From the IMG/VR virus record IMGVR_UViG_3300031565_006348, positions 1 to 21,030 of that record: a DNA stretch of 21,030 nt, one strand, 5' to 3'. The translations under genes were made by a program, and so were the position numbers. The first letter of the stretch is position 1, and every line of letters starts with the position of its first letter. This document shows positions 1 through 8,639 of this stretch, piece after piece. Under the pieces are notes generated by a model. The model did no database searches and had not been told where the DNA came from. It saw only the letters and a program-made list of their open reading frames with translations. This DNA comes from a virus.

Positions 1-1355
1 TCTACGTAGTAGTAGCGCGCGTTTTCGTCGTCGTCCTCGACCTCGACCAACACGAAGGCGCGCCGCAACTGCGGGATCGTGCCCGCCAATGTGGCCTCGT
101 AGAACGGGATGGTCCGTATGAACTGGCGCGTGCCGTCGTACTGCGGACTCACGGTCTCGTAGTCGAGCACGCCGTCAACCGTTATCGAAGGAGCGCAGTT
201 GAAACTACCGCACATCCAGTCCCACGACCGCAGCACGGTGAAGCGTTGGTAGACTGTGCTGTATTCTTCGGACTGGCGCGCCGCGTCGTTGTCTTTCGTA
301 TCCTCTAGGTCGATTGCGTTGTATTCGGCTTCAAGCGCCTCTGTCCACGCCAGCGACAGCGCGGCGTAGTTGGCGTCATTGACCGCGAACGTGCAACAGA
401 CCTGTATAAAGCCGCCCAGCACGCGCACGAAGTCATAGCTATGCGCCTGCGAAAATACAATGTGGGGGTCCACGAGTCGGCTGTAGCCGTCCACTACTTC
501 CTGTTCGGGATTGTCACTCATAAACCGAGAGAACACGTCTATGTAAATGTCGCCGAGGCCGTCTGTTATTAGGCGGTAGCCCAGGCCGCGACTACGGCTT
601 ATCAGGCGGTCAACAAGGGGACCGACAGTGTCGTCGGACTCGTAGCTGCCATACAGCTTGTCGAGCGCGGTGCGGAATCCGCTCAGGTAGAAGTACGGCC
701 CATCGTAGCCGCCCGCCGCCTCGCCATTGGCGAAGAAACACAGGGCGTAGTCGAGAATGTCGGCGTTAGACCAGACGCCCGCGTCGTCGTCATCGACGCC
801 CGGCGTATAGAAGATGTGCGCGCCATACTCCGTGGCGTTTGCGGAGCGATTCCCCTGTAGGCCGCGCCCGCCGCCGATCTGCCGATTGAACTGGATCGAC
901 CGGCCCACTTGTTTAATAGCGCCGTCGCAGCAGGCATACGAGCCCAGTATGACTTTGCGGTCCAGCAACGTCTTGAGTCCGACCGCCTTGATCTGCTGGA
1001 TACCGCCCGGCACGTATAAATCGCCCCAGGGGTGCACGTCCTCGTCCTCGACATAGCCGATCCAGAGCGGCGCACTACCATACTGGTCATGTACCCAAAC
1101 GGCAATATAGCAGGCGTGGATGTCAACGAAATCGTAAACCGCCGCATCGGGCGTGTTGGGCTGTACCAGGCCGCCGAATCGCCACTCGAATGTGGCGCTC
1201 TGTGCCGCCGCCCCTTCGCCGTCAGAGCAGGCCGCCGGCGCAAGCCAGGGTATCCAGACCCACTCGCCGCCCCAGTCCTCCTTCACATAGACGGACGTAG
1301 AGGGCTCCAGGAGAAAGTCCGGCTCGCTAGTGCCCCATATATCTATGGCAGCCAT
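1..1355 (-). CDS. Tail hub / baseplate-like protein, 3' end cut by window edge
   Basis: The reading frame is open from an ATG at 1355 to the left edge (about 451 codons, no stop), so the C-terminus lies outside the window. An RBS (GAGGA, 9 nt upstream) supports this start, 20 nt after the upstream gene's stop. The N-terminal part is rich in Trp and aromatic residues. Around residues 90-135 there is a pattern of WIGYVEDED, then a short acidic/Gly loop, then IKAVGLKTLLDR. This resembles the segment of siphophage tail-hub proteins in which a W-G-x-I strand is followed by an 'A-x-G-L-x-x-L-L-D-R' helix. Later sequence is mixed alpha/beta, with a highly acidic stretch near the window edge. Its place last in the tail-tip cluster fits a hub or tail-associated protein. 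The family call rests on motif memory only; another minor tail protein is possible. Confidence 0.55.
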   Translation of the reverse strand, partial: MAAIDIWGTSEPDFLLEPSTSVYVKEDWGGEWVWIPWLAPAACSDGEGAAAQSATFEWRFGGLVQPNTPDAAVYDFVDIHACYIAVWVHDQYGSAPLWIGYVEDEDVHPWGDLYVPGGIQQIKAVGLKTLLDRKVILGSYACCDGAIKQVGRSIQFNRQIGGGRGLQGNRSANATEYGAHIFYTPGVDDDDAGVWSNADILDYALCFFANGEAAGGYDGPYFYLSGFRTALDKLYGSYESDDTVGPLVDRLISRSRGLGYRLITDGLGDIYIDVFSRFMSDNPEQEVVDGYSRLVDPHIVFSQAHSYDFVRVLGGFIQVCCTFAVNDANYAALSLAWTEALEAEYNAIDLEDTKDNDAARQSEEYSTVYQRFTVLRSWDWMCGSFNCAPSITVDGVLDYETVSPQYDGTRQFIRTIPFYEATLAGTIPQLRRAFVLVEVEDDDENARYYYV

Positions 1356-1375
1356 TCGTTTCTATCCTCGCCGCC

Positions 1376-1735
1376 TTACAACTTTTCCGGTTCCACCGGG
1401 GTGGGGAGCGCGGCCAACTTGCGCGTCAGTTCTGCAACTGCCGGGTCTTCAGGGCCGAGGCCCGTACGCCGTAACACCGTGCGCGCCGCTTCGTACATCT
1501 TGCGCCGCTCCTCGTTGGTAGGCGCGGGAAACATCGCTGTTTCCAGCGCCGTCAGCGCCTCCTGCGATAGCATCGATTCGAGCAAGCTGACAGCTACGCG
1601 GGGCCGTGCATCCAAGAATGCCGCCACACGCTCAGGATCGCTGAAGCGCGCCGCCTCTTGCGCGGACACCGCGAGGCCGACGAAGCCAAGCGCCAGCGTT
1701 GCCAACACCAAACAAGCCACTACGTGTTTCATCAT
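1376..1735 (-). CDS. Small exported protein of unknown function (Sec signal peptide)
   Basis: This is a 119-aa protein with an RBS AGGAG 5 nt before ATG 1735; a second ATG directly follows at 1732 with 8 nt spacing, so either may be used. Residues 1-25 form a typical signal peptide: a Lys-His n-region, a hydrophobic core of about 20 residues rich in Leu, Val and Ala, and a V-S-A site before Gln. The mature part (about 94 aa) is helical and charged, with motifs such as NEERRKMYEAAR, and has no further membrane segment. There is no lipobox at the cleavage point (the only early Cys is residue 8), so an outer-membrane spanin lipoprotein is unlikely. It sits between the signal-peptide fibre gene (8 nt gap) and the hub-like gene. 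I do not recognise the family. A periplasmic role during lysis, or an accessory to the fibre, are guesses. Confidence 0.75.
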   Translation of the reverse strand: MMKHVVACLVLATLALGFVGLAVSAQEAARFSDPERVAAFLDARPRVAVSLLESMLSQEALTALETAMFPAPTNEERRKMYEAARTVLRRTGLGPEDPAVAELTRKLAALPTPVEPEKL

Positions 1736-1743
1736 CCGTTCTC

Positions 1744-3519
1744 CTAATCGGTTTGATCGCCCACCGCGTTGCCGTCAGCGTTTGCGGTTGGCAACGCGTT
1801 ATGACATTTCAACGTACCGTCATCTTCTGCAAAGTAGTACCAGACCGTGCCGTTAGGCGAGGCGAGCTTCCAGCAGCCGGGCGTGTTGCCCCCCGCGCCG
1901 TCCCAGGCGGTGAAGACTCCGCGCGCTGCACCGTCCGCGCCCGCCTCGACGCCGGTGCCACCAACGAATTTCCCCAACGTCGCTACCACCTTCCCCGTAG
2001 TGCCCAGATACACGTCCGCCGCGCCGCCGATGTTGACCGTGGTAGACGTCGTGTTGAATAGGGTCGCCGTGGCGGCGGATGACGTGATGTCGCCGCCGTT
2101 GACAGCCCAGTCGCGCGTTGTCACTATCGGGCCAGTGGCAGGAAGCCAGAGAGTATCTTCGCTTGCCCCGGCATTGAAGGTGTGTATTTTTATGCCGCCG
2201 CTGTTGTCCGCCCCATCGCGATACGCGCGGATGCGCCCAATGATGTTATCTACCTGGGCGCTGTCCTGAATCACAAAATCAATGAGTGCGCCGAAACCAT
2301 CGATCATGTCCGCTGACGTTGTGTGCTGCACCTGCACCACCGAAGCGCCGCCGGTTGTTGCCGCCGAGGTTTTCGCGCCCTTCAGCACGGGGGAAGTGGC
2401 AGAGGTAAACCACCCCCGGCCCGCCGTCAGAGTGCCAGCTACCGTGACCGTCTTGGCCGCGCCGCCGATGTTCACGTCCGCCGCGCCGCCAAGGTTGATC
2501 GTGGCGGGTGTGACGTTGAACACGTTGACAGTGGCGGCAGAAGACGTGAGGTCGCCGCCGTTCACAGCCGCGTCGCCGGTCAAGGCAAGCGTCCCAAATG
2601 CGCCCGAACTTCCCGACACCGAATTGGTCGCCTGAACACAATTACTCGCGATGACGCTGTTTGTTGCATTGACATCTGCGGTTGCGGAAATTGAGCCATA
2701 CACCGTCATGTTTCCGGTTGCACCCGTGTCAGACCATGCCGCCATGTAGTTGCCGTCCGCATCCTTCAGAATTAGCATCCCCGGATTGGTCTGGTAGTCA
2801 AAGCCAAAGTCGGCATCGTTGCCGAAATTCAGCCGCGTATCATCCTGGACTTCCCATACGGCAGAGATGTTCTCGGTTGCGTTGACGTGTGCCACGTTTG
2901 CCGACAATGCCGCGTCCGCAACCGTACCCCCCGCGCCCACCGTGATCGTATCGGTAAGGTCGCCGTCAACCACGTTGGTCCACGAGTAGTTATGGAGGTC
3001 GTTGTCCACGTCTAGATCGGTCCCCGAAATCGAGAGCAACTGATTCGGCACAAGCCAGGCCGACGCACCAGCGCCGTCATCCCAAAAGTAAATCCTGTCT
3101 ACCGCCCCGGGATCGCTCATGCTTTCAATGCCAAGGTGAGATAGCGCCACCGTTACCGTATCGGTTGCACCGCCCGTCGTGGCGATGCCGGCACCGCCCG
3201 CGATGGTCAGCGTGTTGCCGTCATTGATAGTCTGGTTCGCACCGCCGTCGCCGGCAAGCGTGATGCCGGTCATAGCCGTGAGCGCGCCGATAGTGAGCGT
3301 GCCGCTTACTACAAGATCGCCCGTCGTGCCTGCGTCTTCCCAGCGCACCATTTCGTTGGCGTCGGCGTCCTTCAGGACAAGGTTCGTGCCGTCGAAAACC
3401 TGAGCCCAGTCGCTATCGTCGCCGAATCGCAATTCGTCGTTGTCGCCTAGACGGATAGACTTCTGTGCGCCAGCGGGTAGGGCCGCCAGCACAAGCACGA
3501 GAATCAATAGCCGTTTCAT
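1744..3519 (-). CDS. Modular tail fibre-like protein with Sec signal peptide
   Basis: This is a 591-aa protein. I chose ATG 3519 because GAGG lies 9 nt upstream and the residues after it form a signal peptide: Met-Lys-Arg, a Leu/Val core, then A-G-A before Gln-19. The longer frame would run 123 nt into the upstream gene. The rest is Gly/Ala/Thr/Asp-rich beta-type sequence typical of phage fibres. Two modules are duplicated: residues 28-71 match 229-274 (both contain LKDAD and a W-x-D-x-G-x-T-G segment), and residues 318-352 match 472-506 (NGGD, SSAAT, INLGGAADV types). Residues 410-465 (IDFVIQDS, IIGRIRAYRDG) and the C-terminus (PGCWKLASPNGT, ADDGTLK-like, PTANADG) resemble common fibre modules. 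It probably binds host surface or structural partners. The signal peptide is the odd feature, since fibres are normally assembled in the cytoplasm. Confidence 0.8.
   Translation of the reverse strand: MKRLLILVLVLAALPAGAQKSIRLGDNDELRFGDDSDWAQVFDGTNLVLKDADANEMVRWEDAGTTGDLVVSGTLTIGALTAMTGITLAGDGGANQTINDGNTLTIAGGAGIATTGGATDTVTVALSHLGIESMSDPGAVDRIYFWDDGAGASAWLVPNQLLSISGTDLDVDNDLHNYSWTNVVDGDLTDTITVGAGGTVADAALSANVAHVNATENISAVWEVQDDTRLNFGNDADFGFDYQTNPGMLILKDADGNYMAAWSDTGATGNMTVYGSISATADVNATNSVIASNCVQATNSVSGSSGAFGTLALTGDAAVNGGDLTSSAATVNVFNVTPATINLGGAADVNIGGAAKTVTVAGTLTAGRGWFTSATSPVLKGAKTSAATTGGASVVQVQHTTSADMIDGFGALIDFVIQDSAQVDNIIGRIRAYRDGADNSGGIKIHTFNAGASEDTLWLPATGPIVTTRDWAVNGGDITSSAATATLFNTTSTTVNIGGAADVYLGTTGKVVATLGKFVGGTGVEAGADGAARGVFTAWDGAGGNTPGCWKLASPNGTVWYYFAEDDGTLKCHNALPTANADGNAVGDQTD
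2011..2107 (-). repeat. Imperfect direct repeat, copy A (97 bp) in fibre gene
   Basis: This segment aligns without gaps to 2473-2569, beginning CACGTCCGCCGCGCCGCC on the plus strand in both. The 462-bp offset is exactly 154 codons, so the same protein module (residues 472-506 region) recurs in frame. It is a coding repeat within the fibre gene. Confidence 0.8.
2473..2569 (-). repeat. Imperfect direct repeat, copy B (97 bp) in fibre gene
   Basis: Second copy of the 97-bp repeat, encoding the residues 318-352 module of the fibre. It differs from copy A by substitutions only, with no length change, as expected for an old in-frame duplication or exchange between fibre modules. Confidence 0.8.
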
Positions 3520-3530
3520 TGTGATGTACC

Positions 3531-5426
3531 TCACACGTAGTCTAGGTTCACGCCCAAGACCAGCGCGCCGCTGCTGTTTAGGCTCATTTTCGTTGACCAT
3601 ACGCCCGTCGCCGCGTTGTAGAATTGGAAGCACGTGTTTGCGTAGCAGCCCCACACCGGCACGCCCGCGCCGGAACTGTGGACCGCCTCAACGTAGTCCG
3701 CGCCGTTCCATGTAATCGTTTCGGCCACGACGTCTACCTTGAGCCGTTGTGTGCCGTTGACGTTAAAGAAGATCTCTTTTGCGCCAACGTCCCACGTGCC
3801 GATCTCGACTGTGCCGACGCCCGCGCCCGAAACGTCGTCTGTGATAATCGAAAACTCGGGCTTCCAATTATCATCAGAAAGTGTCCAGACGAGCGCGGTG
3901 TCGGCCCATAGCTCTACGGAATGGCCCGTGATAACCCAGCGGACGTTCTTCGCCTCGTCGATGTAGACGGGGCTGTCGGGTTCCACAACCGTCGCATAGG
4001 CCCCGTAGGTGCGGCCAATTGCCAGATCGGGCCGGGGCAGGTTGGCCCACCAATACGTTGCGGTGGCGGTATAGATCGCCGCGTTCTCGCTGTCCGATAC
4101 CGGATTTTCCCCGTCGTCGCGGCGCGCGCGCACGATGCACCGGATGGGCGTCTCGTCCAAGTGGGCCGCCGTGGTGTATTCGAGAATGCCCGAGCTGGAC
4201 ATGGTTTCGACTACCGGCTCGTCTACGTCGGGATCGGGGTCTGTGCCGTCTGCGGTCAGGAAAATAGCCCACTTGTTTGCCTGCGCCGCCGCCGCGTCAA
4301 GCGACTTGAAATAGCGGGCCGTCACGAGGATCGTGCCGTCGCTCTGGGCGAGCAGTCCCACGTCGGACGGCCCCGACGGCGGATTTATCAGCACGTCCCC
4401 TTCGGCGTCGAGAGGTAGGCGCGTAGTCTCTTGTGGCGCGGCCACAAGCCCATAGGCGTTCCGGTATAGCTCTTCGTAGTAGTAGGTATGATCCGCGTCG
4501 AGCGGCCCGTAGGACAGATCCTCTTGTGCCGCCGCCGTGTCTTGCGGCGCGGCGTCAAAATCGGGCGGGGCGTCTTGGCCTACGAAGAGCTGGTACTGCC
4601 GGTGGCTTGCCTTGCCGCGCCGCGCGATCCCGCGCAAGTCGGCATGCAGGTTATCCAGGCCGCCGCTCGTGTATGCTGCCCGAATTTCGACGCGCTTGTG
4701 CGCGCTCACGTCCGCCGTGTACTGGCGACGCATCCACAGGCCCAGCCACGCGCCCGGCGCAAGCGTCAGACTCGCCTTGTAGTAGTTCCACTCCACGTCG
4801 GTGGGCGCGGTGAATTGATCCGCTATCGTTTGGATCGCGCCGTCAACCGGAACCTCCGTGGCGAAGCGCAGCCAGTCCCGCATACCGTCCGCGTCGGGGA
4901 TCAATAATTCCAAGCCTGTTGCCTGTGCGGACCCAGCGTTATAGAGTCCCACTGCGCTATAGGTGTAGCCCACGTCCTCGGACGTGTAGTCGTCGCCCGC
5001 CGCGACGGTGTTGTAGGTGTCGCGCAAATGGATCGTTTCTTCGCCCACGAGATCGGCGTTCAGGACGCGCTTGACCTTGATGGTCTTCGTGTAGTTGCCG
5101 CCAGCACTGGCCCACGGAATGATGCGCTCTTCGCCGTAGGGCACTTCAACGGTTTCACTCCAGGTTGTTTCGCCTGGCGGTTGCCATCGTAGCGTGTCCA
5201 CCGTGACCGCCTGTAGGGTGGCCGAGCCTTCGCCGCTGTAGCCCTCGACGTGTATCAAGCGCACGCCGCTGATCGGGCTGTACCGTTGCCACGAGAGCGA
5301 CTTGGCTAGCGAACACGACCTTTCGCCGCCCAGACAATTGGCAACAACGGGTTGCCAACCGTCCGCTATTTCAGCGCCCGTGTGGTACACAACGAGTGAA
5401 ACCTTATCGGCGTGGGCATCAGGCAC
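3531..5426 (-). CDS. Large tail-tip / host-specificity-like protein
   Basis: This is a 631-aa protein with a GTG start at 5426. AAGGA lies 9 nt upstream and the start overlaps the previous gene by 8 nt (GTGCCTGA), a normal coupling arrangement. The first ~260 residues are beta-rich, with repeated Trp/Tyr strands (e.g. GAWLGLWMRRQYTADV). Residues about 280-450 look like one or two fibronectin III/Ig-like repeats (YYYEELYRNAYGLV; PIRCIVRARRDDGEN with an NPVSDSENA edge strand). The C-terminal ~150 residues are again beta-rich (VRWVITGHSVELWAD, TVEIGTWDVGAKEIFFNVNG), as in receptor-binding or fibre-base proteins. It lies between an FnIII-like protein and the fibre, so it probably forms the tail tip or fibre base. 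No enzymatic motif is seen. The family is not recognised with certainty. Confidence 0.75.
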   Translation of the reverse strand: MPDAHADKVSLVVYHTGAEIADGWQPVVANCLGGERSCSLAKSLSWQRYSPISGVRLIHVEGYSGEGSATLQAVTVDTLRWQPPGETTWSETVEVPYGEERIIPWASAGGNYTKTIKVKRVLNADLVGEETIHLRDTYNTVAAGDDYTSEDVGYTYSAVGLYNAGSAQATGLELLIPDADGMRDWLRFATEVPVDGAIQTIADQFTAPTDVEWNYYKASLTLAPGAWLGLWMRRQYTADVSAHKRVEIRAAYTSGGLDNLHADLRGIARRGKASHRQYQLFVGQDAPPDFDAAPQDTAAAQEDLSYGPLDADHTYYYEELYRNAYGLVAAPQETTRLPLDAEGDVLINPPSGPSDVGLLAQSDGTILVTARYFKSLDAAAAQANKWAIFLTADGTDPDPDVDEPVVETMSSSGILEYTTAAHLDETPIRCIVRARRDDGENPVSDSENAAIYTATATYWWANLPRPDLAIGRTYGAYATVVEPDSPVYIDEAKNVRWVITGHSVELWADTALVWTLSDDNWKPEFSIITDDVSGAGVGTVEIGTWDVGAKEIFFNVNGTQRLKVDVVAETITWNGADYVEAVHSSGAGVPVWGCYANTCFQFYNAATGVWSTKMSLNSSGALVLGVNLDYV

Positions 5427-5931
5427 CGGTTAGCATCCTTGTTTCGGCGTCATACGTTACTGTTTGATCGGGCCGACTCGGGCGGCGCACGAGCGGGATA
5501 GTAAAGTCCTTGGGCGCGCCCTCGACGCCGTCCGGGCCGATAGCCACGACGCGGCAGCGGTGGCTCTGCTCGTCCTCGAGCGCGCGCGTCCGGTAGTGAT
5601 ACATCCACTGGTCTGCATCCCGTATGCGGTGGCGCACGACCCATTCGCTGTCTACATATTCGTCGATGCGGTAGGACTTAGCGGTAGGGGACCGTTCCCA
5701 GAAAAAGACAAACTGTGAAGGGTAACACCGATCCGGCGTATCGCTTATGCTGTCGAATACCTGGACCGCAAGCACCGCACCGCTTTCGACGGGAATGTCA
5801 TAGAATGTGCGGGTAGTCGTGACGTATAAGAACCCGTCCAGGTAGACGTAGAACGTGCCGCTGCCGGACCACGAGATCCGCCACGACAGCCCGCCGGGAA
5901 GTTGCGCCGCCGTTATGTCTACTTCTGCCAT
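5419..5931 (-). CDS. FnIII-like minor tail protein
   Basis: This is a 170-aa protein starting at ATG 5931, which overlaps the upstream stop as TAATG; a longer frame reaches 5970 but lacks this junction. The first ~85 residues form beta strands (WRISWSGSGTFYVYLDG). Residues about 80-155 have the fibronectin type III pattern: a SYRIDEY strand, YRTRALEDEQSHRCRVVAIG with the conserved aromatic/Val-x-Ala core, then a G-x-E-G-A-P turn leading to Pro-rich sequence. FnIII domains are common in phage tail tips and help bind surfaces. It overlaps the downstream large tail-tip gene by 8 bp, which implies coupled synthesis. A minor tail protein is likely; its exact position in the tip is unknown. Confidence 0.75.
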   Translation of the reverse strand: MAEVDITAAQLPGGLSWRISWSGSGTFYVYLDGFLYVTTTRTFYDIPVESGAVLAVQVFDSISDTPDRCYPSQFVFFWERSPTAKSYRIDEYVDSEWVVRHRIRDADQWMYHYRTRALEDEQSHRCRVVAIGPDGVEGAPKDFTIPLVRRPSRPDQTVTYDAETRMLTGA

Positions 5932-6311
5932 TAGTAGCTCGTCACCGTGGACTGCAAACGCCACGCGCATTCAAGGTGGTATAGGTAGCCTTCGGTATCG
6001 AGGCCGACGTTGAAGGTGCGCGGCTTCATATCAAGCACCATAAAGCCGTTCCACAGGATGCCGTCGCGGTCATAAATGCCGATGATCGTGCCTTGGAGAT
6101 CCTTAGCCATCAGCTTGAAGACGTTGCGCGCGTACACGGTCGCAAACGCCGCCGTCGCCACGATGGTACCCGTATCGCCGTGGATATTCTTATCGTGATA
6201 GCCGTACCCGGCATTACCGGAGCGGATAAATGGCTCCACAATTGCACCCGCGAGCGGCAGGTCGCCGGTGTAGAACCGAAACTGCATACCGCCTATTAGG
6301 TTTGCCGCCAT
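5931..6311 (-). CDS. Minor tail protein, possibly distal-tail-like
   Basis: This is a 126-aa protein whose ATG overlaps the tape-measure stop codon (TAATG), so translation is probably coupled. It is beta-rich, with motifs such as FRFYTGDLPLAG, KDLQGTIIGIYDRDG and YLYHLECAWRLQS, and has no membrane segment. It is encoded directly after the tape measure, where siphophages usually encode the distal tail protein or a tail-tip adaptor. It is much shorter than a typical distal tail protein (about 200-250 aa), so it may instead be a small adaptor. The gene is well supported but its family is not recognised. Confidence 0.7.
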   Translation of the reverse strand: MAANLIGGMQFRFYTGDLPLAGAIVEPFIRSGNAGYGYHDKNIHGDTGTIVATAAFATVYARNVFKLMAKDLQGTIIGIYDRDGILWNGFMVLDMKPRTFNVGLDTEGYLYHLECAWRLQSTVTSY

Positions 6312-8167
6312 TAGTCTCTGTCCGTTCTGGGTTGCGCGGGGCGGGTCACTTGACGAGGCGCCGGTCCCGAATAGGGCACCCGTCCGAACTTGCTCGGACC
6401 GGCCTTTTCTACGGCTGTCGTGTTGTTCCGCAATTCCTCTAACATCTTGACCGCCGCTTGCTTGAGCATGTTTAGTGAACGGTCGCCCAGCTCAACGGGT
6501 GCATAGCCGGAAGGTAGATTTGGCTGACCATAGGGGTAAAAGGCACCCGGCGCCCCCCGGGGTAAATGGGGCGCATACAGCATATCCTCCTCTAAGCCCC
6601 GCCGCACCCCATAGAACTCCATCTTCTGCTCTGCCGTACCGAATCGCTCGATAGTTGCCTGGTCTCCCAGGATCATTTGTTCGGCGCGTATAAACAGCTT
6701 CGCAAGCGCCACTCCAAATTCGCTCATTCTCCCTGCGGCCCGTTCCTCTCCAAAGTATTGCTTCATGGCGGCATCAGCCATTAGGCGCTCGGCGGCAATC
6801 ACCTGCTCTGCTATGGCCTGCCCGGCTTCACCTATTCGGGCCGCGCGGGGCGCCCTCAATTCGGGCTGCTGTCGAGCAGACCCGACGATCTGCTCTATCA
6901 TTTCGCCGGTATCAGCGCCACGAACGTCACCAAGTATTTGCCCGTACAGCTCCCGATTTGCCTGTAAGCCCTGATAGGCCGTTAGGGCCTCTTTGCGTCG
7001 CAAGAACTCGATAAGTTGCGGCTCATTCAGCCCTAGCGCCTGAACCTTGTCTAGCGATTCTTCCAGCGACAACCCCTTGAACGTGCCGAGTTCTCCTAAA
7101 CGCTCTTGTAGCGGCCCCGCAGCCGGGCCGAGGAATTTCACCATTTCGGCTTCGCTCATGTCTAGGCCACCAAGTTTGTCTATCGCCTCGCCATAACGTA
7201 AATCGCGAAACGGACGCTCCTTCCCTACCTTGGCCCTTGGTAAGACGCCCCCGAGTGCGGCGGTGGCATCCTCCCCTAGAAAGCCCACAAGCTGTTCATC
7301 GGTAAGCCCCATGCCGCCGATCTTCTTAATAGCGTCGGGTAGTGTTAGGTCTTGAAAGCCCGCCTCCCTCAAGAGGGACGTTGCTAGTGACCTAATGGCC
7401 GTTCCGCCCCGTCGGGACTCGCCCAGGGTTTTGCTCATAACGGTTGTAGCGGCAAGGACTTCTTCATCGCTCCACTTCAACATACCGCCCGCAGCGGCGG
7501 GCATCGCCGTGGCTTCAAGTAGTTCCGGGATAGTCGCCGGCGCATATGCGCTTGCTGCCGCGCCCTTACTTAGAATCTGCCGTACCCCCCCCGTTTCTTC
7601 TGCGCCCATCGCCGTACTGATAGTGGCAGCGCCGCGCGCTAGTGTCGGGATGTCTTGTATGGGGCCGTAGAGGCCAGTAAACAAGCGGCGATTTTCTTCT
7701 GTGTTTAGCCCCGCCGACGTAATAGAGAATAGCGTGCGTGCTACTGTATCCAGATCCGGCCCGCCACCCCCTTTGTACATCTCCTTTGCCTGTCTGATTA
7801 GCTCGGCTTCCCGTTGCGGATCACCCAAGGCCAACTGGCCCAACGAACCCAACCCCATCTCTGACGCCCGCATACGCTCTGCGGCTTCCGCCCGCGCCTG
7901 GTCCATCTCTTGAATAGCAACCGTGGCTGAGCGCGCAGCTAGGGTGACGGCGGCAAAACCGGCGGCGTACAGCGCAACGCTTTTCGCCCCGCTATCAGTC
8001 GCCTCTGTGCTTTTCTTTACACCCTCTTCGGTCTCCTTGCCCGCCTTCCGGCCCGCCGTCGCCACACCCCGAAGTTTCTGCTCCATCTTGTCGATCCTGC
8101 GATTAGCGCGATCAATCGCAGCGACCGCCTTTTTCTCATTCGCGGTCATGTCGGTGTGAATAGCCAC
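6311..8167 (-). CDS. Tail tape measure protein
   Basis: This is a 618-aa protein with a GTG start at 8167; GAGG sits 6 nt upstream and the start is 2 nt after the previous stop. Residues 8-60 are a charged coiled coil (ANEKKAVAAIDRANRRIDKMEQ). A hydrophobic stretch (about 63-84) and long Ala/Glu/Arg-rich helices follow. The central part (about 200-270) resembles the TP901-type core, with I-P-E-L-L-E-A-T-A-M-P and LAATTVMSKTLGESRRGGTAIRS-like helices. Three related units follow at 274-301, 323-350 and 366-393, each with a short A-I-x-K-(I/L) helix, a Gly turn and a (Q/E)-(L/M)-x-x-F-L helix. The C-terminus is Pro/Tyr-rich. By the usual ~1.5 A per residue, a short tail of roughly 90 nm would be expected (inference). 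It is encoded downstream of the tube and frameshifted chaperone, the standard position for a tape measure. Confidence 0.88.
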   Translation of the reverse strand: MAIHTDMTANEKKAVAAIDRANRRIDKMEQKLRGVATAGRKAGKETEEGVKKSTEATDSGAKSVALYAAGFAAVTLAARSATVAIQEMDQARAEAAERMRASEMGLGSLGQLALGDPQREAELIRQAKEMYKGGGGPDLDTVARTLFSITSAGLNTEENRRLFTGLYGPIQDIPTLARGAATISTAMGAEETGGVRQILSKGAAASAYAPATIPELLEATAMPAAAGGMLKWSDEEVLAATTVMSKTLGESRRGGTAIRSLATSLLREAGFQDLTLPDAIKKIGGMGLTDEQLVGFLGEDATAALGGVLPRAKVGKERPFRDLRYGEAIDKLGGLDMSEAEMVKFLGPAAGPLQERLGELGTFKGLSLEESLDKVQALGLNEPQLIEFLRRKEALTAYQGLQANRELYGQILGDVRGADTGEMIEQIVGSARQQPELRAPRAARIGEAGQAIAEQVIAAERLMADAAMKQYFGEERAAGRMSEFGVALAKLFIRAEQMILGDQATIERFGTAEQKMEFYGVRRGLEEDMLYAPHLPRGAPGAFYPYGQPNLPSGYAPVELGDRSLNMLKQAAVKMLEELRNNTTAVEKAGPSKFGRVPYSGPAPRQVTRPAQPRTDRD

Positions 8168-8169
8168 GA

Positions 8170-8637
8170 TTAACCTCTAATGTTCACAACGCGCCTATTC
8201 CGCGCGCGCCCGATCCCGTACTCAATTTCCTTTTGAAGGAGCTGTTCAATCTCCCTGCGCTCGGCGGCGGACATCGATGTGAATTCCTCAAGCAATCGCG
8301 GATTGAAATTGAGAACGCGGGTATGTGTTACGATTCTGACGCCGCCCTGACCACCTACAGAGTACGGCCTAATGTCCTCAAATCTGGACATATCCCGAGT
8401 CGTGCCCGTCCACACGAACGGCAGATTATGTCCCCTTACTGCCTTTTTCCTGCGCTGGTATTGGCTGGATCGCCCCGTGTAGTGAAGTTCCCGCGCGCCC
8501 TCCTCGGTGAAGCGTTTAGGCAGCATCCGCTGGTGATACAACACGCCGGCTTTGCCCCACGCCTCTTTCATGATCTGATTGAGTTCACGCTTTTTCATGC
8601 CCGCTATGCCGTCAAGCGTCAGTTTGAAAAAGAGCAT
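8170..8637 (-). CDS. Phage virion morphogenesis / tail-completion-like protein
   Basis: This is a 155-aa basic protein. I chose ATG 8637 because it lies exactly 2 nt after the stop of the -1-frame extension of the upstream gene, so ribosomes finishing the frameshift product can reinitiate here. A GTG at 8721 is in frame but has no RBS. An N-terminal helix (about 15-45; IMKEAWGKAGVLYHQRM) leads to a basic stretch with Tyr (LHYTGRSSQYQRRKKA), then LPFVWTGTTRDM and a strand-rich part ending near VNIRG. The 'helix, Y-x-x-R-K, P-(F/L)-V-x-(S/T)-G-x-x-R' pattern resembles Mu gpG / HK97 gp10-type tail completion and morphogenesis proteins. Here it lies after the chaperone rather than before the tube, so the role is tentative. 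Confidence 0.7.
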   Translation of the reverse strand: MLFFKLTLDGIAGMKKRELNQIMKEAWGKAGVLYHQRMLPKRFTEEGARELHYTGRSSQYQRRKKAVRGHNLPFVWTGTTRDMSRFEDIRPYSVGGQGGVRIVTHTRVLNFNPRLLEEFTSMSAAERREIEQLLQKEIEYGIGRARNRRVVNIRG

Positions 8638-8639
8638 GG

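Noticed and set aside
1376-1735. Outer-membrane spanin (lysis) assignment for the secreted 119-aa protein
   Set aside because: No lipobox cysteine at the cleavage site and no inner-membrane spanin partner nearby.
1032-1856. A 274-codon open frame on the plus strand
   Set aside because: Antisense to the hub-like gene, the secreted 119-aa gene and the fibre end, all with RBSs and signal peptides. The product is low-complexity Arg/Ser-rich.
3520-3654. Longer N-terminus for the fibre-like protein
   Set aside because: It would overlap the upstream gene by 123 nt, lacks an RBS, and would bury the signal peptide that begins at 3519.
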